The notes beneath the pieces were generated by a model, which searched no databases, was not told the DNA's origin, and was given only the letters and a program-made list of their open reading frames with translations. A program made the position numbers and the translations under genes. This document shows positions 60,113-64,000 of a stretch of DNA of 64,000 bases, piece by piece. The stretch is from Candidatus Eisenbacteria bacterium (lineage in GTDB: Bacteria > Desulfobacterota > Binatia > DP-6). Within the stretch, counting starts at the first letter, position 1. Each line of letters begins with the position of its first letter. Location: NCBI GenBank assembly GCA_035577985.1, contig DATJZY010000147.1, positions 38,251 to 102,250 on the forward strand, in the 5' to 3' direction.

Positions 60113-62857
60113 ATGGGATGGGCTCGCTGGCTGCTGGTCGCGATGCTCGCCTTCGGGCGTCCGGCACCGGCGACGGTCCTGCCGACCGGCTTCGTCGAGA
60201 CGGTGCTCACCGATCAGCTCGCGAGCGCCACCGCCGCCGCCATCGCTCCCGACGGCCGCATCTTCGTCGCCGAGCAGAACGGCACGGTGCGGGTGATCAA
60301 GGGCGGTGTGCTGCTCGACGCGCCGTTCGCCCAGGTTCCGGCCGACGACTTCGGCGAGCGCGGGCTCCTCGGCATCACGCTGCACCCGGACTTTCCGACC
60401 ACGCCCTACGTGTACCTCTACTATTCGGCACTCGGGATCGAGGCGAACCGTCTCTCCCGCTTCACCGCCGACGGCGACGTCGCGGCCGGCAGCGAGGAGG
60501 TGCTGTTCGAGCAGCCTTCGTTCAACCTGGCCGACATCCACATGGGCGGCGCCCTGCACTTCGGACCCGATCGCATGCTCTACGTCGCGGTCGGCGATCA
60601 GACACGCTCGGTCGAGGCGCAATGGACGACCAGTGTCGTCGGCAAGATCCTGCGCGTGGACGAGAACGGCGCGATCCCGAGCGACAATCCCTTCTATGCA
60701 ACCTCGACCGGTCTCGCGCGCGCCATCTGGGCGCTCGGCCTCCGCAACCCGTTCACGTTCGCCTTCCATCCGACGAGCGGCCGGCTCCTCATCGACGACG
60801 TCGGGCAGGCGTCGTGGGAAGAGATCGACGAGGGAATGGTCGGCGCCAACTACGGCTGGCCGGAGACCGAGGGTGCGACGGACGATCCGCGCTTCGTGAC
60901 GCCCCTCTACAGCTACTCGCACCTGACGCCGTTCAACCTGGGAGGCGGCTGCGCCATCTCGGGCGGCACCTTCTACGCGCCGCCCGTCGCGACGTTTCCG
61001 ACGGACTGGGTCGGCGGCTACTTCTTCGCCGACTTCTGCGCCAAGTGGATCCGCTGGTTCGATCCCGCCGTGACGCCCGCGTCGCCCACCTTCTTCGCGA
61101 CCGCGCTCACCGGACGGCCCGCGGACCTCGACGTCGGACCCGACGGAAGCCTCTACGTGCTCGGACGCCTGGGCGACCCGCCGCGCGAGGACGACACGGC
61201 GATGGTCTCGCGCATCACCTATACCGGCACGCGCGCGCCGCAGATCACCGTCCAGCCCGCCTCCCAGACGATCTTCGTCGGCGATCCCGTCACCTTCGAC
61301 GTCGGGGCGACCGACGCCGACAACTTCCAGTGGCAGCGCGATGGCGCGGACATCCCGGGCGAGACCGGGACGAGCTACACGATCCCCGCCGTCGCCCCCG
61401 AGGACGACGGCGCCGTCTTCCGCGCGATTGCGACCAACGGCTACGGCAGCACGTCGTCGGACGGCGCGTTTCTGACGGTGACGTCCGACCAGGCTCCGAC
61501 CGCGACGATCGACGTCCAGGCGCCACGCGCGCTCTACGAGGCGGGCGACCACATCACGTTCTCGGGAACCGCGAGCGATCCGGAGGACGGCCCGCTCCCG
61601 CCCGAGGCGTTCACGTGGACGGTCAACTTCCACCACGACACGCACTTCCATCCGTTCCTCCCCGCCACGAGCGGCGTCACGGGCGGCGACTTCACGATTC
61701 CCCCCAGCGGCGAGACGTCGCCCAACGTCTGGTTCCGCATCATCCTCAAGGTCGTGGACTCGGGTGGGCGCTCGTTCACCACCAGCGCCGAGATCCATCC
61801 GGAGATCGGGACGCTCACGCTCACGACCGATCCGTCCGGTCTGCGCGTCGACCTCGACGGCCAGCCGCACACGTCGCCGTTCGTGGTCGACGGCGTCGTC
61901 GGGCTGCAGCGGACCGTCGGCACGGTGCAGGTGCAGAATCCCGCCGGAGTCGCCTACAACTTCACCGGCTGGTCCGACGGCCAGAGCCGCCAGCACCAGA
62001 TCGTCTTCCCCCCCGGCGACACGACCCTCACGGCCAACTTCGTGCCGCTCCCGACCACTACGACCTCGACCAGCACGTCGACGTCGACCAGCACCTCGAC
62101 CACGACGTCGTCCTCGAGCACGACCAGCAGTCCCGAGACGACCACGACCGGCCCCGTCGCGACCACCGCGACGACCACCACCGAACCTGCGACCACGAGC
62201 ACGATCGTGACCACCTCGACCACCGAGCCACCGAGCAGCACGAGCAGCTCGACGAGCAGCAGCTCGAGCTCGACCACTTCGAGCAGCAGCACCTCGACGA
62301 GCACCAGCAGCTCGACGACCAGCAGCAGCTCCACGTCCACCAGCTCCAGCAGCTCGACCACGAGCAGCACGTCCACGACGACCACCAGCAGCACATCGAG
62401 CAGCACGAGCACCAGCACCACGACCGCGCCGACACCGACCACCCAGCCACCGCCGTCCTGCGAGGAGCCGTGCGACGACGGCGATCCGTGCACGGCGAGC
62501 GCGTGCGTCGACGGCGTCTGCACGCACGTGCCGCTCGAGGGCATCGCCGCCGCGGCCTGCGTCTGCGACCGTCGCCCGCCGGCGGCGTGTGGCGACAGCC
62601 CGCTCGCCGGGGGCGTCCGCAAGCGGCTCGGGCGCGCGTGCCGTGCGCTCGTGCGTGCGGAGACCGTGACGGCGCCCGAGGTACGTCGGGGCCTGCTCCG
62701 GCTCGCGCTCCAGCGGTGGCGCGATGCGGCCCGGCAGGTCCGCTACTCGGGCAGCACGGGTCGGATCGCTCCGGCGTGCGTGCGGGCCCTCGAGGCCCAG
62801 CTCGGCGAAGCGCGCTCCAGGGCCAAGTCGGCCCGCCGCGAGCTCGCGGCTCCGTAG
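60113..62857 (+). CDS. Secreted PQQ-type sugar dehydrogenase with Ig/PKD-like modules, Thr/Ser linker and C-terminal domain
   Basis: 914 residues from ATG 60113. Signal peptide, then a six-bladed glucose/sorbosone dehydrogenase propeller (residues 25-380: DIHMGGALHFGPDRMLYVAVGD, GLRNPFTFAFHP, ANYGWPETEG, the PQQ/Ca pattern). Then an Ig-like domain (about 385-465), a PKD-like domain (about 470-570), a PEGA-like module (about 575-645), a 128-residue Thr/Ser linker (648-776), a Cys-knot module CDDGDPCTASACVDGVC, and a helical Arg/Ala-rich tail like that of the protease at 3427. Oxidises sugars in the periplasm or outside; the linker is probably glycosylated. Confidence 0.9.
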   Translation: MGWARWLLVAMLAFGRPAPATVLPTGFVETVLTDQLASATAAAIAPDGRIFVAEQNGTVRVIKGGVLLDAPFAQVPADDFGERGLLGITLHPDFPTTPYVYLYYSALGIEANRLSRFTADGDVAAGSEEVLFEQPSFNLADIHMGGALHFGPDRMLYVAVGDQTRSVEAQWTTSVVGKILRVDENGAIPSDNPFYATSTGLARAIWALGLRNPFTFAFHPTSGRLLIDDVGQASWEEIDEGMVGANYGWPETEGATDDPRFVTPLYSYSHLTPFNLGGGCAISGGTFYAPPVATFPTDWVGGYFFADFCAKWIRWFDPAVTPASPTFFATALTGRPADLDVGPDGSLYVLGRLGDPPREDDTAMVSRITYTGTRAPQITVQPASQTIFVGDPVTFDVGATDADNFQWQRDGADIPGETGTSYTIPAVAPEDDGAVFRAIATNGYGSTSSDGAFLTVTSDQAPTATIDVQAPRALYEAGDHITFSGTASDPEDGPLPPEAFTWTVNFHHDTHFHPFLPATSGVTGGDFTIPPSGETSPNVWFRIILKVVDSGGRSFTTSAEIHPEIGTLTLTTDPSGLRVDLDGQPHTSPFVVDGVVGLQRTVGTVQVQNPAGVAYNFTGWSDGQSRQHQIVFPPGDTTLTANFVPLPTTTTSTSTSTSTSTSTTTSSSSTTSSPETTTTGPVATTATTTTEPATTSTIVTTSTTEPPSSTSSSTSSSSSSTTSSSSTSTSTSSSTTSSSSTSTSSSSSTTSSTSTTTTSSTSSSTSTSTTTAPTPTTQPPPSCEEPCDDGDPCTASACVDGVCTHVPLEGIAAAACVCDRRPPAACGDSPLAGGVRKRLGRACRALVRAETVTAPEVRRGLLRLALQRWRDAARQVRYSGSTGRIAPACVRALEAQLGEARSRAKSARRELAAP
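62054..62440. repeat. Thr/Ser-coding low-complexity tract
   Basis: About 390 bp made of irregular repeats of ACCACG, TCGACC, AGCAGC and ACCAGC in the reading frame of the PQQ-type dehydrogenase. It encodes only Thr and Ser with a few Pro/Glu. Prone to length change by slippage or recombination. It is a coding repeat, not a CRISPR array. Confidence 0.9.
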
Positions 62858-62862
62858 ACCGA

Positions 62863-62891
62863 TTGACAGTTCGGGCCACGGGCGCGTACTG
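62863..62891 (+). promoter_or_regulatory. Possible sigma-70-type promoter before the last secreted protein
   Basis: TTGACA at 62863-62868 and a poor -10 (GTACTG at 62886-62891) with 17-bp spacing; GGAGG at 62901-62905 lies six bases before ATG 62912. The -10 match is weak, so this is only a candidate. Confidence 0.25.
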
Positions 62892-62911
62892 CGTCCCATG
62901 GGAGGTCGCGC

Positions 62912-63955
62912 ATGAATCGCGGAGTGCTCGCCGAGACGCTCGCGCTCATGGTCGCGCTCGCATCGACCGCGTCCGCCGCCGGGACACGACTTCTCGTCAT
63001 CGATCGGCCCGCGAAGGGCTCGGCCCGACTCTCCTACACGTCGAACGATGCGGCGGCGGGGCTGTCCAAGGGGTCCGGCATGGACCTGAGCACGATCGCC
63101 GCCGAGCTGCTGGTGCGCAACGAGAACGGAACCGCGACGTACGCCGTTCCGGCCGGAGGCTATGCCGACGGTGCCGGCTGGGTCGCGAACGACGCGACGC
63201 ACGCGTCGTACGTGAACCGCCTGGCGCCGGCGAGGCCGACGGGCCTGTGGCGCAGCGTCCTGGCGGAGGGCCGCCGGCTGAAGCTCGTCGCGCGAAGCCT
63301 CGGCGATCTCTCTCCGCTCGTCATGGGCGGGGTGCCGTCGGGCGACGTGGAGGTGGCCTACGTGGTCACGAACGACGGCGTTCCATCCACCCACTGCACG
63401 CGCTTCGCGCCCGGGGATTGCACCTGGACGCCGGTCGACGGCGGCACGGGCGGCAAGCTGCGCTGCCGCGACGGCGTCGCCGACCCCGCGTGCGGCGCCA
63501 TCCCGACCACGACGACGACCACGACCCTGCCGCCCTCCACGTGCGGCAACGGGATCCGCGAGCCGGGAGAGCAGTGCGACGGCGGTCCCGCCTGCTCCCC
63601 GTTCTGTACCGTGATGCTGGCGTCGTGTTGTGCGGGCACCGACACCTGCGTCGCCGCGCCCTTCTTCACGCTGCAGTACTACGTCTACCAGTGGTGCCTC
63701 ACGTATCTGCCGGGCAGCAGCCCGGTCGCGGGCCAGGCGTGTCGGAGCGACGGCACATGCGGGGACATCGGGATCGACCAGGTGCCGCTCTGCTGCCAGC
63801 AGACCGCCACGACCTGCTACGAAGGCGTCGGCTCGTCGATCACCGGGCTCTGGTACTTCCAGTCCTACTGCCTGGGTGGCGTCGGGCTCGGCAACGGACC
63901 GTACATGGCCGTCAATGCCGCCTGTGGCGGCGACGGCGTCTGCGTGTCGCAGTAG
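62912..63955 (+). CDS. Secreted two-part Cys-rich protein
   Basis: 347 residues with a signal peptide (LAETLALMVALASTASAAG) and GGAGG before ATG 62912. Residues 22-190 form a beta domain (TRLLVIDRPAKGSARLSYTS, TATYAVPAGGYADG, RRLKLVARSLGDL, VEVAYVVTNDG) related to the C-terminus of the beta-helix protein at 39088. A TTTTTTLPPS linker leads to a Cys-rich half with CGNGIREPGEQCDGG (myxobacterial-type repeat), CTVMLASCC and further CC/C pairs. Probably surface-attached or extracellular. It ends 45 bp before the window edge; nothing is seen in those 45 bp. Confidence 0.82.
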   Translation: MNRGVLAETLALMVALASTASAAGTRLLVIDRPAKGSARLSYTSNDAAAGLSKGSGMDLSTIAAELLVRNENGTATYAVPAGGYADGAGWVANDATHASYVNRLAPARPTGLWRSVLAEGRRLKLVARSLGDLSPLVMGGVPSGDVEVAYVVTNDGVPSTHCTRFAPGDCTWTPVDGGTGGKLRCRDGVADPACGAIPTTTTTTTLPPSTCGNGIREPGEQCDGGPACSPFCTVMLASCCAGTDTCVAAPFFTLQYYVYQWCLTYLPGSSPVAGQACRSDGTCGDIGIDQVPLCCQQTATTCYEGVGSSITGLWYFQSYCLGGVGLGNGPYMAVNAACGGDGVCVSQ

Positions 63956-64000
63956 CGCCGCTGCTCACGCCGATCGCCGCGCAGACGCCATGCGTGCGAG

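Noticed and set aside
62054..62440. Repetitive tract looking like a CRISPR array or tandem repeat
   Set aside because: No constant repeat-spacer structure; it is in-frame Thr/Ser code in a secreted protein.
1..64000. tRNA, rRNA, riboswitch, phage or transposase genes
   Set aside because: I looked for their hallmarks on both strands and saw none; a covariance-model scan would be needed to exclude small RNAs.

Overview
The window is about 70 % G+C bacterial chromosome, densely packed with genes. Many of them start with GTG or TTG and many overlap their neighbour by 1 or 4 bases. I see no rRNA, tRNA, CRISPR array, IS transposase or phage module. Several things point to an uncultured high-GC Gram-negative of the broad 'deltaproteobacterial' type, and Candidatus Binatota (Binatia) or a relative is my best guess: sigma-54 promoters, a twin-arginine signal, a lipoprotein signal, secreted Cys-rich 'CDDGN' proteins with Thr/Ser linkers, and many CoA-ester and alcohol-oxidising enzymes. 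That placement is inference from gene content, not from a marker gene.

Layout. 1-8.0 kb: end of a chromate transporter, a small secreted protein, glycogen branching enzyme, a secreted metzincin protease, an MFS exporter and a secreted alpha/beta hydrolase. 8.1-16.8 kb: acyl-CoA dehydrogenase plus class-III aminotransferase; a minus-strand glycosyltransferase group; a translationally coupled trio (small subunit-like protein, GMC long-chain alcohol oxidase-like enzyme, E2-fold acyltransferase-like protein); a polytopic membrane protein. 16.8-29.0 kb: a signalling and stress-protection island. It holds a sigma-54 response regulator with a degenerate kinase-like partner, two hybrid histidine kinases, a single-domain response regulator, and effector genes (four-BON-domain protein, superoxide dismutase, CsbD, DUF1328, a general-stress-like protein, an AI-2E permease). 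Five promoters here have the GG-N10-GC geometry of sigma-54 promoters. Two of them carry the same 15-bp upstream element exactly 40 nt from the promoter.

29.1-39.1 kb: metabolic genes on the plus strand (two MFS transporters, YciI, Xaa-Pro aminopeptidase, nitroreductase, two-domain lipid/CoA enzymes, HAD phosphatase, XRE regulator, thioesterase, CaiB/BaiF CoA-transferase, extended SDR). 39.1-45.0 kb: a secreted beta-helix protein, a lipoprotein-type carbonic anhydrase with a VOC protein, PlsC, a 136-bp element with 27-bp perfect terminal inverted repeats, and an ABC-2 exporter. 45.0-54.0 kb: a GAF histidine kinase, a dienoyl-CoA isomerase-like crotonase coupled to an esterase, an amidase, a CMD protein, a patatin phospholipase and two coupled metallo-beta-lactamase-fold hydrolases. 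54.0-64.0 kb: a DUF1111 gene remnant, a GH16-like enzyme, an FAD oxidoreductase, and a run of large secreted proteins (FG-GAP repeats, a PQQ-type sugar dehydrogenase with a long Thr/Ser linker, Cys-rich proteins) that share terminal domains with the secreted proteins at 3.4 and 39.1 kb.

How the parts work together. The central story is the 16.8-29 kb island. The NtrC-type regulator at 20475-21836 is the only sigma-54 activator visible. The effector promoters around it carry TTACA/TGTAA upstream elements. The hybrid kinases end in receiver domains and so need a phosphotransfer partner, which the degenerate kinase-like protein beside the regulator could supply. This would be a local envelope and oxidative-stress regulon. 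Elsewhere the cell looks like a heterotroph that handles fatty alcohols, acyl-CoAs and amides and exports many modular proteins.
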